This document shows, in pieces, positions 36,486 to 45,038 of a DNA stretch of 64,000 nt. Position 1 is the stretch's first letter, and every line of letters begins with the position of its first letter. The translations under genes and the position numbers were made by a program. The stretch lies in assembly GCA_016712465.1 (NCBI GenBank), contig JADJQZ010000001.1, positions 496,001 through 560,000 of the forward strand. Direction: 5' to 3'. The DNA is from Candidatus Obscuribacter sp. Its GTDB lineage: Bacteria; Cyanobacteriota; Vampirovibrionia; Obscuribacterales; Obscuribacteraceae. The notes beneath the pieces were generated by a model. The model had not been told where the DNA came from, ran no database searches, and saw only the letters and a list, made by a program, of their open reading frames with translations.

Positions 36486-36905
36486 ATGTCTGGAGATAGA
36501 GGCGATAACGTTCGCAAAGCAGTGTACGATCCAAATCAAGATAGTGCCGGTGATAATCTCAGGCAGGTCGCCTTTAATCCCCAGGAGTGCGGCAAGTTCC
36601 AGGAAATGTTGCCACACATGCAGACAAGCAACCTGTTCCAGCGAATGGATCAGTTTGTCGGCGGCACCATGCGTCAGAACGGACTTGACATGAAGCAACT
36701 GGATGGCATGCTCCAGAGTGACAAGTTTAACGATAAAGACAAAAAGGTCTTTCAGTATATGAAGGATAACTTCGCCCAGGCCGCACCGGTGCTTGGGAAT
36801 CCCGAGCGTCTTTCTATGGGAGAATTGCAGAATCATCTAGCTAAGGCTGTGTTCCAGGCCTGCGACCAGCGCGGCGCTCCAGGGCAACAGCGGTCTAAGC
36901 GCTAG
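36486..36905 (+). CDS. Soluble hypothetical protein (139 aa)
   Basis: A 139-residue, largely helical, soluble protein with no signal peptide or membrane segment. It contains MRQNGLDMKQLDGML and DKKVFQYMKDNFAQAA helices and ends in a basic tail. I do not recognise a family. The ATG at 36486 is taken because the upstream in-frame sequence (from 36324) is Pro/Arg-rich and lacks a coding look. Its stop overlaps the stop of the convergent calpain-like gene, which shares four bases (CTAG). Confidence 0.65.
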   Translation: MSGDRGDNVRKAVYDPNQDSAGDNLRQVAFNPQECGKFQEMLPHMQTSNLFQRMDQFVGGTMRQNGLDMKQLDGMLQSDKFNDKDKKVFQYMKDNFAQAAPVLGNPERLSMGELQNHLAKAVFQACDQRGAPGQQRSKR

Positions 36906-38065
36906 TTCGGAATTTCCTCTATGCGCAGGTGAGAGAATAGCTCGTTGAAGTCGTGCAGCGAAAGCTGAAATATGCCATCGTCAACTTTGTCTATGGGCTG
37001 CCCTGTGCTGAGCAGTTTGAAATCACCGGCACCATAGGGGTCGGCAAGCCTGATGCAGCGGATTTTGGGGTCGTAGCCAATGACGGCATAGGCGTGTCCG
37101 GAGCGTAGTCCGTAAGTCTGGCAGTTGCCGGAAATTTCCGTTGTGGCGATGCAAATTAGCTGATTCCTGATGGCCTCGGTGAGAGCTTTGTCTTGCTCGT
37201 CTATATATTTCTTCCGTACGGCTTCGCGCCCCAGCCAGCTCTCCATCTGCCTGAGAGTGACATAGCCTTTACCGAGACCGAAATCGCCGCAGTCGAAATG
37301 AAAAGTCGAGTACTCCTTCATTCCGTGTCCGGTGAGGGCTTCTGTTGCTCCGTTGTCGGCCGCGCCAAAGGAAGCGCCGAAGCCGGGCAATTCTGTTTGA
37401 GGACTGAAGCGGCCTTCGAATATCAGGTGCTTGGCCGTGCGAAGGACTACATAGTAAGGCGCCTGATTACTGTTTCGCCAGGTCCCGTAAGCCTTTTCCA
37501 GAAGCGGTAGCCAGATTCCACCCTCCTTTTGATCAAATGATATGGACCGCGCATACAAGATACTTTCCAGTGGCGTCAGGGGCGTGATCCGGTAACTTTT
37601 GTTGATACCGTCCATGGTGACAAGGTGGGTCCCGTCTTCGTTTTTCTTGATGCTGTTGAATATGAGTTCTCGCCCCCTGGGGCTCGCGCTCAAAGAACTG
37701 ACCGTGGCCAGAAAGCGGCAGTCATAGACCGCTCCCTGCTTTATGTAAGCTGGGCTGATTCGTTTCTCCGGTTCTATAAAAAGTGCATCCTGGGAGTAAG
37801 CGTACTGATACTGTTTGTTCTTATGTTCCGGGGAAAACTGTTTCAGCCACATGAACACTCGCCATCCCCTCACAGAAATGTCGTAGCCGGTGTACTCCAC
37901 GTCGTGCAGCATATGGCTGAGAAAAATCAAACATAGTACAACCAGTCCCGGCTTGATGAGCCGCTTTGGGTGTTGCCAGAAGGGTGCTTTTTTGCTTTCT
38001 TCCACCGGCGGTGAAGTTAGCGTAGACGACAGACTATCTGACAGAGACCTGGGCTCCTGCTGCAT
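36902..38065 (-). CDS. Membrane-anchored calpain-like cysteine protease
   Basis: A 387-residue protein with an N-terminal membrane anchor (residues 38-52) and a calpain (C2)-like domain. The predicted nucleophile is Cys116 in VYDCRFLATVSSL. The IWLPLLEKAYGTW segment (184-196) and the EALTGHGM turn (242-249) are calpain-typical, and the catalytic His is His324 in RSGHAYAVIGYD. The third residue, Asn in the usual N-P-W-G, is replaced by Asp342 in LADPYG. Bacterial calpain-like proteins are rare and of uncertain substrate. The protease domain is probably periplasmic. The start ATG at 38065 is the only good one. Confidence 0.8.
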   Translation of the reverse strand: MQQEPRSLSDSLSSTLTSPPVEESKKAPFWQHPKRLIKPGLVVLCLIFLSHMLHDVEYTGYDISVRGWRVFMWLKQFSPEHKNKQYQYAYSQDALFIEPEKRISPAYIKQGAVYDCRFLATVSSLSASPRGRELIFNSIKKNEDGTHLVTMDGINKSYRITPLTPLESILYARSISFDQKEGGIWLPLLEKAYGTWRNSNQAPYYVVLRTAKHLIFEGRFSPQTELPGFGASFGAADNGATEALTGHGMKEYSTFHFDCGDFGLGKGYVTLRQMESWLGREAVRKKYIDEQDKALTEAIRNQLICIATTEISGNCQTYGLRSGHAYAVIGYDPKIRCIRLADPYGAGDFKLLSTGQPIDKVDDGIFQLSLHDFNELFSHLRIEEIPN

Positions 38066-38214
38066 GGGATATTGCTCCCTGGTTGAATATGTAGATGTAC
38101 TGGAGGAATTTTCTCCAGCGTCTTAGTAAGTCAATCTCGAATATGCCTTTAAAAGCGAATAAAGTCAATCAGGGATTTTACTGATTCTTTCCAGTGACCA
38201 TCTGATTGCGACTT

Positions 38215-38541
38215 TTAATCCGGTTTACCTTTCAGTTTAACTATGGTCATCCGGGCCTTGAGGACGGCTCTATCTACGTCATCCAGGTGCTGAATCTGCT
38301 CTCCGGCTTCGCTCACCACGGCTTCTATGTTTTTGATTTCTCGTTCTATCTGCCTGGCCAGATGCCGCCTGTAACTCTTCAGGAAAAGCGCTATGGGCAA
38401 AAGCAGAATACCGATTATGGAAAGTAGAGTCAGTTGCAGAAGCGTCAGTGGTAGAAGAACCGAAAGACCAAGCGTTTGCCCCAGCAAAGAGAGTGCACTT
38501 CTTTGCCTTCTACCTTTGCCCGATCGTCTCAAAGCAGACAC
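38215..38541 (-). CDS. Small membrane protein with a helical tail
   Basis: A 108-residue protein. A basic N-terminus RRSGKGRRQR is followed by a long hydrophobic region (residues 22-54) that could form two membrane helices. A charged helix with coiled-coil-like heptads runs to the C-terminus (from about 60 to 108). No family is recognised. It is a minus-strand gene between the Rieske oxygenase and the calpain-like gene, with no obvious partner. Confidence 0.5.
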   Translation of the reverse strand: MSALRRSGKGRRQRSALSLLGQTLGLSVLLPLTLLQLTLLSIIGILLLPIALFLKSYRRHLARQIEREIKNIEAVVSEAGEQIQHLDDVDRAVLKARMTIVKLKGKPD

Positions 38542-38627
38542 CTGCCGCCACCTGAACCATTTTCAAAAACAGTAGATGTTATTGATAATGCCCAAAATTC
38601 CGAGTTTTCCTCGCTGCTGACTGAATT

Positions 38628-39725
38628 TCAATCGATTCCCAGCTCGGTATCCATCAAGCGGGCCATAAGTTGGTGAAACTGTTGTACTCCCTGTTCCCAG
38701 GTCGGCGCATAACGTCCTGATTGATAGAGTCTTGATTGTATGCCCTTTTGGACAAGATGCACCACATCTTCGTCTTCCATTTCTGTCTGCTTGATGTCTG
38801 CAGGAGAGTAACTGCCCATGCGCGTTTCATCCAGCACATAGGTGCGGAAATGCACCCTGGTACGGTCATGTCCCTGGGGAGAAACAATATTGAGCGAGAG
38901 TCCCCAAGGATAAAAGTTGAACATCATGTTGGGAAAGAGCCAGTAATAATAGGCGCCGATTTCCTGTCCGTAATCCTGCGAGTGCGGCGGTAAATCGAAG
39001 CAATCTCCCTTGCCGGCCGCTACGCCCAACTGTAAGTTGCCGTACTGAAAGAGTTCGGTTCGATAACTTTTCAGGTCCAGTACCGAGGTGAGTGAGGGGT
39101 GCACGAAGGGGATGTGCAGACCTTCCAGATAGTTATCCACGTAGAGCGCCCAGTGAGCATTTATGTCGTAGTCGTTGGATAACTCCGGTTTGAAGACAAG
39201 TCGGTCAAGGTCGAGAAAGCTCAAACGCTCGCTCATGTGCCCCATCAATTCTGAAAAGGCAAAGGCCGGGTCCAGAGAGGCGAAGGCAAAAGGTCCCCAG
39301 TGTTCCAATTTGAGCGAGCTCAAGTGATCTTGCTTTTGGGGAAAGTTCACGGACTCTTCAAAGCCGGGTGCCGACTGATAGCTGCCATCGAGGCTGAAGC
39401 GACGTCCATGATAGCGGCAGCGCAAAGACTTGGCCTGGCAGCCATGCTCAACCAGGATGGCTCCCCGGTGAGTGCAGACGTTTGAAAGGCAGGACGGACT
39501 CTCACCCCTGGCGCCGGCTACCAATAAGAGCGGTTCATTCAAGGCGCCAGGCAAAAGAGTCACAGGCGCTACCGCACCTTCTTCCGGATAGCTGCCGCTG
39601 TCTGTGAGCCATTGCCAGGTTCTGGCAAAAATGGCATCTAGAGAGTGTTCATATAGCCTGCGGCTGCGGTAGAAAGTGGCCGGGAGGGTTCGTTTTTCAA
39701 TTGGCGCCACTCTCTTTTCTGACAT
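38628..39725 (-). CDS. Rieske-type ring-hydroxylating oxygenase alpha subunit
   Basis: A 365-residue oxygenase component. The Rieske [2Fe-2S] site uses Cys84/His86 (CTHRGA) and Cys103/His106 (CRYHGRRFSLDG). The mononuclear iron site has His204 and His209 in DNYLEGLHIPFVHP, matching the choline-monooxygenase/PAO-type branch. An electron-transfer partner is not nearby. It would hydroxylate or demethylate a small organic substrate. Its start overlaps the 3' end of the coiled-coil gene by 29 bases, so the two are probably translationally coupled. Confidence 0.92.
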   Translation of the reverse strand: MSEKRVAPIEKRTLPATFYRSRRLYEHSLDAIFARTWQWLTDSGSYPEEGAVAPVTLLPGALNEPLLLVAGARGESPSCLSNVCTHRGAILVEHGCQAKSLRCRYHGRRFSLDGSYQSAPGFEESVNFPQKQDHLSSLKLEHWGPFAFASLDPAFAFSELMGHMSERLSFLDLDRLVFKPELSNDYDINAHWALYVDNYLEGLHIPFVHPSLTSVLDLKSYRTELFQYGNLQLGVAAGKGDCFDLPPHSQDYGQEIGAYYYWLFPNMMFNFYPWGLSLNIVSPQGHDRTRVHFRTYVLDETRMGSYSPADIKQTEMEDEDVVHLVQKGIQSRLYQSGRYAPTWEQGVQQFHQLMARLMDTELGID

Positions 39726-40335
39726 TTTCCAGCTCTTTTTTCTTCTTCTGCACGGCAGCTTTCTGCTGGCTTAGATTGTAGATTACTTCCTTTTCGTAGT
39801 CGAGTTGCTGCTGCTCAAGAGCTTGCTCATTGGCTTGTTTTTCCTGCCGCAGCGCCCGCTTCTCCTGGGCCTTCATTTGTTTGAGAAGAGCCTTGGGGTT
39901 TTGTGCTCCATCGGGACCCGGCTTCCATTCGGGACCGAGAACATCAGGCCCTTCGCCAAGGCTTGTGCCGGCGCCGAGAGCCGTGTTTATTTGATTGGCA
40001 TTTTGTTTGAGGACATTTTCAATCCGTACTTTTTCTTCCTCTTTCAGTTCCCCACCGTTAGCCGCTCTTTTAGCTTTAATGTCTTGCTCGACTGCCGAAA
40101 CCAGGTTCCTCAGTTTGTTAGCCTGAGCCTCTGTCAGTTTGCCTGATTTGAGCCCCATTTCGATGCGCTTATACTGCTTCTTTACCCTCATGTCGGGGGT
40201 GATGGCTTTACCGTGTTTGTGGGTCTGGCCCTCACCGTCATCACCGGCCGACGGCTTGCAGAAGCCAGGCTGGCTGATTTGACCGAGCATGACCGTAGCC
40301 AGAATGAGACAGCGTTTTGCGGTCTTTAATTTCAT
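39697..40335 (-). CDS. Exported coiled-coil protein
   Basis: A 212-residue protein with a signal peptide (core ILATVMLGQISQPGFC) and an alpha-helical mature part with long Lys/Glu/Gln-rich coiled-coil stretches, one between residues 50 and 110 and one from about 150 to 205. The first helical part resembles the small exported protein at 23833-24231 (shared S-G-K-L-T...A-N/S-K-L-R...N-G-G turn). Function is unknown. Its stop lies inside the Rieske gene, which suggests a shared message. Confidence 0.7.
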   Translation of the reverse strand: MKLKTAKRCLILATVMLGQISQPGFCKPSAGDDGEGQTHKHGKAITPDMRVKKQYKRIEMGLKSGKLTEAQANKLRNLVSAVEQDIKAKRAANGGELKEEEKVRIENVLKQNANQINTALGAGTSLGEGPDVLGPEWKPGPDGAQNPKALLKQMKAQEKRALRQEKQANEQALEQQQLDYEKEVIYNLSQQKAAVQKKKKELENVRKESGAN

Positions 40336-40439
40336 GATTGTCCTCGTATATTGCCGCTAGCATTCAATTAGTCAGTTACCCGGCTGAATGCTCTGTTAAT
40401 CGCAACTGTTAACGAACAGATGAGGGCAGCATCGCAAGG

Positions 40440-41162
40440 CTACTGAGTTTCGGTCGGCTCCGGCAGAATTAATTCTTTACCGTCGTAGGCGGGCGAATTT
40501 ACCCGGGTGGATACGGGAAACATGGCGATGACGTTGGCCGGGAGCGGTTGCAGAATTGCAGAGAGTTGAGCCGGGTCTTGTACGGAGGGATCGAGCCAGA
40601 GCTTGATGCCCTCTGCTCCCAGAATGACGGGCATGCGGTCGTGCACCGGCTTTATACTCTCGTTTGCTTCCGTGGTGATGATCGTGCAAGTCTTTACCGG
40701 CTCACCGGCGGCATTGAGAATATGCTCGTTCTTGTCATAGAGTCCGGCGAAAGCAAATAGCGGAGCCCTTTCACTGCTTTCGCCCTTGAGGTGGATCCAG
40801 AGCGGCTGCTTCTTCTTGGTGCCCGGCACCGTGCGCCATTCATAGAAACCATCGGCCGGTATCAGGCAGCGCCGCCTTAGCAGGGCTGTCTTGAAGAACG
40901 GCTTTTCAGCCAGTGTCTCCGCTCTGGCATTGATCATGGGGCGAGCCTTGGCCGGCTCTTTCACAAAGAACGGAATTAGACCCCACTGAAAGCTGGTAAG
41001 GACCCGCTTACCATCTTTGGAGAGGGCTACAACGGCGGCCACCGATTGCGATGGTGCGATGTTGAAGCGAGGCGTCAGAGCCGTTTCCATGAAGACGTCG
41101 TCTACCTGAAAACGCTCGATAAGCTCTGCTTGATCGCAGCTAAGTGTGAATCTACCGCACAT
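40440..41162 (-). CDS. SRAP (HMCES/YedK) DNA abasic-site-binding protein
   Basis: A 240-residue protein of the SRAP family, which forms a covalent thiazolidine with abasic sites in single-stranded DNA through an N-terminal cysteine. After removal of Met the protein begins with Cys2 (MCGRFTLS). Further hallmarks are RFNIAPSQ with its conserved Asn, MINARAETLAEKPFF with catalytic-site residues, RRCLIPADGFYEW, and the KPVHDRMPVIL segment with the conserved His. It follows the TPR gene by 18 bp. Confidence 0.95.
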   Translation of the reverse strand: MCGRFTLSCDQAELIERFQVDDVFMETALTPRFNIAPSQSVAAVVALSKDGKRVLTSFQWGLIPFFVKEPAKARPMINARAETLAEKPFFKTALLRRRCLIPADGFYEWRTVPGTKKKQPLWIHLKGESSERAPLFAFAGLYDKNEHILNAAGEPVKTCTIITTEANESIKPVHDRMPVILGAEGIKLWLDPSVQDPAQLSAILQPLPANVIAMFPVSTRVNSPAYDGKELILPEPTETQ

Positions 41163-41180
41163 TATCTCTGTGTCGGCGCC

Positions 41181-41921
41181 CTATTTCGCTTTGATGGCCT
41201 TGGCTTTGGTGAGAAATTCTTCCGCTTCTCCATCTCTGCCGCGGCGTTTGAGAAATTCGCCGAAGGCATGATAAGCGTTTTTGGCTTCGCCGGGATTTTT
41301 CGACTTGGCTTTGTCGTGTACTTCCAGTGCCTTAGTGAATTCTTGCTCGGCTTCGGCAATTTTACTCAGCTCTTCGTAAATGCGGGCGAGCAAAAGATGA
41401 ATCTCAGCTTTGTAAGTGTCTCCCTGGGTGTGCACTTTGTCGGCCAGGGTCAGCCAGGCGGAAGCTTGCTTATGGGCTTCCTCGAACTGTTTGGCCCAGC
41501 AAAGGGCGTTTACCAGTAAGAAATAATCGTGCAGAGCGGAAGATTCCGCAATTTCGCTGCCGCTGTTCAGACGCGTGGTTACGGCTTTCAGAGCCAGATC
41601 GGCGGCTTCTTCATACTCTTTTGCTCTGTAGACGAAGGAGGCGAGGCAATAGTATGAATTGGCCAGGTTCAGACCGTTTGCTTTTTCCTTGCTCTTGCAA
41701 AGGCGGTTTGTCAAATCCAGCAGTCTGGCGAATTTCTTTTTGTCTGTTTCTTCGTCGGAATAGAACAGTTCGGCGGCCCCTTCGGCAGCTACAGCCAGTT
41801 CGGGACGCGGATACTTGGCTATAAGTTCGGTGGGCGGCGTGGCGCTGAGAAGATCGAGGAAATCCTCGGGCATCATATCTTCAATGTTTTCGAGTTCTTC
41901 GACGTCTTCTTCTTCCGGCAT
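41181..41921 (-). CDS. TPR-repeat protein
   Basis: A 246-residue soluble protein with a Glu-rich N-terminus and TPR-like helix pairs from about residue 90 to the end, clearest in AKQFEEAHKQASAWLTLADK and ARIYEELSKIAEAEQEFTKALEVH, then a third repeat ending in EEFLTKAKAIK. TPRs mediate protein contacts. The ATG at 41921 with GGGGA upstream is preferred over a codon at 41996. It precedes the SRAP gene on the same strand. Confidence 0.8.
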   Translation of the reverse strand: MPEEEDVEELENIEDMMPEDFLDLLSATPPTELIAKYPRPELAVAAEGAAELFYSDEETDKKKFARLLDLTNRLCKSKEKANGLNLANSYYCLASFVYRAKEYEEAADLALKAVTTRLNSGSEIAESSALHDYFLLVNALCWAKQFEEAHKQASAWLTLADKVHTQGDTYKAEIHLLLARIYEELSKIAEAEQEFTKALEVHDKAKSKNPGEAKNAYHAFGEFLKRRGRDGEAEEFLTKAKAIKAK

Positions 41922-42146
41922 ATTCCAAGTCCCCTGGGTAGACCGTCTATATATACCAGACGAAGTGCGATTTTGGCCAGACCAGGCCGGCACCATAAGA
42001 ATTTTTGACTTTCCTTTGCCGCTGCCGGTGTTTTTGGCGGTTTTCGGTCTAGGGTTTTTCCGGTGTCAAAGTGTGGGTACCGGTCTTATTATCTTGGCAA
42101 CGTTGACTGGGAAAAGGTCCCTTTACTATCCAGGAGCTCCAATAAA

Positions 42147-43577
42147 ATGACTACGGTCAATCGCCCTTTTTCTTGCGGGCTGGCATCGCCTGTGCCCGTT
42201 TTCAGTCTCGTTTCCGCTTTTGTTCTCGCCTTTCCGCCGTCCATGCAAGCCCAGGACGCCTTTGGCAGTGGCCCTAGCGCCGGCTTGGAGAATGTTGTGG
42301 AGTTCGAAGTTGCCGATTACGGGGATTACACAGTTGTGACGGGTAGGAACGGAGGCCTTCCCGGGGAACCTCCATTATTAGAAGGATGCACGAACGGCAC
42401 CATTGCCGAGCAGGATGACACAGTGCATCTGCCCCGAGATGAGTACAAAAAGCTGGTAGTAATGCCTGATGGCCGTGAGATGCTTGGTCTCTCCCTTTGT
42501 GATTTGACCTGCAGGGAGGTGGCCGCAGAGGAAGAGTTGCCGCCCGCTGATTTCCCGATCATGCCCAGAACCATCGCCTTGCCGCCTGGCATGAAGATGA
42601 GCGGACTGCCCCGTCCGGCTGGCGATGAGTATGCCTTTTGGCCGCGCTCTTGTTATGGATGGAATCTGGGAGAGTATGTGGATCGAGGTAGAGAGCATGC
42701 TTTAGCTGGAGTAAGTGTGCCGGTTTCCGGTAGCGATGATGTTGTAATTACTCGTAAATTGTTGGATGAGATTATGCGTGTCAACGAGTTGGCCGCTGGT
42801 AATCCTGATTACAGCTGCCGAATTGCCGCATTGGGGCTCAAGTATTTCTCACATTGCCGGGTTAAGGAGTCGCAGGAAATTGCCAGAGATCAGCTGGATC
42901 TGGAGAGCAACCGAGAAGTTGTTTTGCTAAAGCGGGTTTTGCGTTTCAAAGAAAGTATTGCCAGAATTAAGGCCAGTGATGCCCCCGCTTCTAAGCGAGA
43001 AATGTTAGCGGCGCGCCTCGAGAAAGAGGGCAAGCTTTACGATGCTCTGGTTGAGCGCCTCCGCGTAGAGGAGATGCAGGACAACGGGGTGGCGCGATAT
43101 CACCTGGCTATGCTTTACCGGCGGCTTGGTGAAAGGAAGTTGGCCTTTGAGAAATTGAAGGAAGCTGTTGAATCAACCTGGGCGCAGACGGATCGGGCTC
43201 TTTTGACCAGAGCCAATGTGGCTTTGGGAGACAGTTTGATGGACGCCTCGACGGCGGCCCTCAGGCAGGGCGCTGAACCTCTCAGCCTGGCAAGGCTGCG
43301 AAACGCTTCCGCCGCTTATCGCAGGGCTTGCGTTCTGAGTCCGCGAGATCAAGCTGCAGTCACTGGGCTTTTGCGCTGTTGCAAACAAGCAGCGGCAATC
43401 CACCCCTGTTTCGATAACTCGCTTATGCTCGCCGGTGCCTACTGTTTGTCTGGAGACTTTGGCAGAGCCCAGGGGTTGTATGACGCTTGCGCGGAAATCA
43501 ACGCTGATGACCCTCGGTTGCGTAAGGCTCGTTTGGTGGCGCAGCAGTGTCAGCGCCGCAGTGGTTCCGCCGGCTAA
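42147..43577 (+). CDS. Exported TPR-like protein
   Basis: A 476-residue protein with a signal peptide (core VFSLVSAFVLAFPPSM, cleavage near QAQD). The N-terminal 180 residues hold no family I recognise. The C-terminal half is helical, with TPR-like units such as YDALVERLRVEEM, YHLAMLYRRLGERKLAFEKL and YCLSGDFGRAQGLYDACAEI. It probably works as a periplasmic scaffold. The ATG at 42147 has AGGAG 10 bases before it. The gene lies convergent with the alpha/beta hydrolase, 12 bp apart. Confidence 0.7.
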   Translation: MTTVNRPFSCGLASPVPVFSLVSAFVLAFPPSMQAQDAFGSGPSAGLENVVEFEVADYGDYTVVTGRNGGLPGEPPLLEGCTNGTIAEQDDTVHLPRDEYKKLVVMPDGREMLGLSLCDLTCREVAAEEELPPADFPIMPRTIALPPGMKMSGLPRPAGDEYAFWPRSCYGWNLGEYVDRGREHALAGVSVPVSGSDDVVITRKLLDEIMRVNELAAGNPDYSCRIAALGLKYFSHCRVKESQEIARDQLDLESNREVVLLKRVLRFKESIARIKASDAPASKREMLAARLEKEGKLYDALVERLRVEEMQDNGVARYHLAMLYRRLGERKLAFEKLKEAVESTWAQTDRALLTRANVALGDSLMDASTAALRQGAEPLSLARLRNASAAYRRACVLSPRDQAAVTGLLRCCKQAAAIHPCFDNSLMLAGAYCLSGDFGRAQGLYDACAEINADDPRLRKARLVAQQCQRRSGSAG

Positions 43578-43589
43578 ATTTTGTGGGGC

Positions 43590-44465
43590 TTAATTGAGGG
43601 AAGTAAGGAAGCGAGCGCAAAGTGCTGTAGCCGAATTTGGATCCTGCCGCGCTCCCGCCGTTAAGCAACCCAGATGTCCGCCCATGGGACCGCGGTAGAA
43701 GGTCTTCTGTCCGCGGCATTCTCGGTAGATTTCGTCTGCCTGTTCGACCGGCAAAATCGGATCATCTGAGGCATGAAACATTAGTACTGGGAAAGCTTTG
43801 CACTGAAATAGATCGTTGCATGCCAGATCGGGAGCGGGAAAGCAGAAGCTCGGGTAGCAGTTGAGATAGGGGAGTCTGAGTCGCCAGACGCTTTCGAGGG
43901 ATTTATAAGGACTGACTAAAACCATGGCTTTTACGGGATGGTTGCGGGCCAGGCTGTATGCCGGACCATGCCCCATAGAAATTGCTGCTTGCACAATCTG
44001 CTCTTTCGGTGTGTTCAGTTCGACTGTGAGAAATTGATAGGCGGTCTCGGCGTCTTGCAGTAATTGCTTGTTGCTTGGTTGTCCATTACTTTTGCCGTAG
44101 CCGGAGTAATCGTAGAGTAGAACGCTGGCGCCGGCATCATAAAAGGCGTGCGCACTTTCCAGATAGTGGGAGAGATTGCCGGCTTGTCCGTGGTGAATGA
44201 GCACCGTATACCGGGCCTGTGGATTCTTGAAGTACCACGCGGAAAGGCGGCTGTCTTCCGGGCCTTTCATGGAAATTTCGCTGCGATTGTAGCGAGGCTC
44301 GTCCGGTAGATACTGCTTCACCTTGATCGGGCGAAACTCGAAATAGGCCAAGACTACGGCCGGGTTCAAGGCCACATAGAAGCAGAGCAGGGCAAAGAGG
44401 AACAGGCGAACTAATTTGATTCTTCCGGACTTACCCTGGAAGTATTGGAGAAGGCGTTGCTGCAT
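43590..44465 (-). CDS. Alpha/beta hydrolase
   Basis: A 291-residue serine hydrolase with an N-terminal membrane helix (LFLFALLCFYVALNPAVVL). The nucleophile elbow reads AISMG, an A-x-S-x-G variant of G-x-S-x-G. The oxyanion-type strand LIHHGQAGN, the SGYGKS loop, an Asp in ASDDPILP and a final His in MGGHLG complete the fold. The family includes esterases and peptidases with BAAT/DUF-type cap variants; the substrate is unknown. The missing first glycine of the elbow is a mild oddity also seen in active members. Confidence 0.85.
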   Translation of the reverse strand: MQQRLLQYFQGKSGRIKLVRLFLFALLCFYVALNPAVVLAYFEFRPIKVKQYLPDEPRYNRSEISMKGPEDSRLSAWYFKNPQARYTVLIHHGQAGNLSHYLESAHAFYDAGASVLLYDYSGYGKSNGQPSNKQLLQDAETAYQFLTVELNTPKEQIVQAAISMGHGPAYSLARNHPVKAMVLVSPYKSLESVWRLRLPYLNCYPSFCFPAPDLACNDLFQCKAFPVLMFHASDDPILPVEQADEIYRECRGQKTFYRGPMGGHLGCLTAGARQDPNSATALCARFLTSLN

Positions 44466-44892
44466 GACTTATTTACTTCTGTGGTTTTGAGACGTGAGCT
44501 GGCCGTGCCGGTGCTTCTATCGTCAGACCCGACCTTAACTTGCTCGGGGGCGAACCAACAGTTGGTTAAGTGTGTGGGCCGGCAAGTGTGGCGCGGGCGA
44601 TTTGTCGGTCGTCGTATTGCAGGCGGTGCGATTTGTATCTTGTTGATGGGTAGAAATGCCCTGACGGTATGTCTTTTGAAAAAGTTTGAATTTATGGCTT
44701 GAGCCATGTAACAGTAGAAATTAAATCTGCTTGACGCCGAGAAGGCAGATGCAGCAAGGGTTTTAATTGTGAAAAAGGCGCAAGACGTAGATGTAATATT
44801 TCTTCGCATCACTATTGTTACATTTGCAGTGGTTCCGCAGAATGGCTACCCAAGCTAAGTCTGGCGGTAGTTTCGCCGTTTATCAGCAGACT
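44466..44892. other. Gene-free spacer before the insertion sequence
   Basis: About 430 bp with only short, unconvincing open frames. It contains the left copy of a diverged direct repeat and otherwise no structure I can support. Confidence 0.5.
44816..44875 (+). repeat. Left copy of a 60-bp direct repeat flanking the insertion sequence
   Basis: This stretch matches 46730-46788 at 48 of 60 positions with one gap, in the same orientation. The best shared blocks are TGTTACATTTG at the start, AATGGCTACCCAAGC in the middle and TTTCG at the end. Copies outside the element suggest an older repeat or footprints of earlier insertion. Confidence 0.7.
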
Positions 44893-45038
44893 GCAGATTC
44901 GCATTAGATATAACCTTTAAATACCCGCTCGGGCTTTTTAGCCGCCTTTTCCTTGCCTCCGGTTCGAATTCAGAACAGGCGCTGCGGCAATGGCCCTGTT
45001 TCAAGGCAGGGCTACTATTTACAGAGAGACCTCTCTTT

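Noticed and set aside
44445..44702. Open frame of 85 codons on the plus strand
   Set aside because: No ribosome site, no coding-like composition and no known motif; it overlaps the end of the hydrolase gene.
44950..44985. tRNA-like T-loop GGTTCGAATTC near the insertion sequence
   Set aside because: The bases around it do not pair into a T-stem, and no acceptor or anticodon arm is found.
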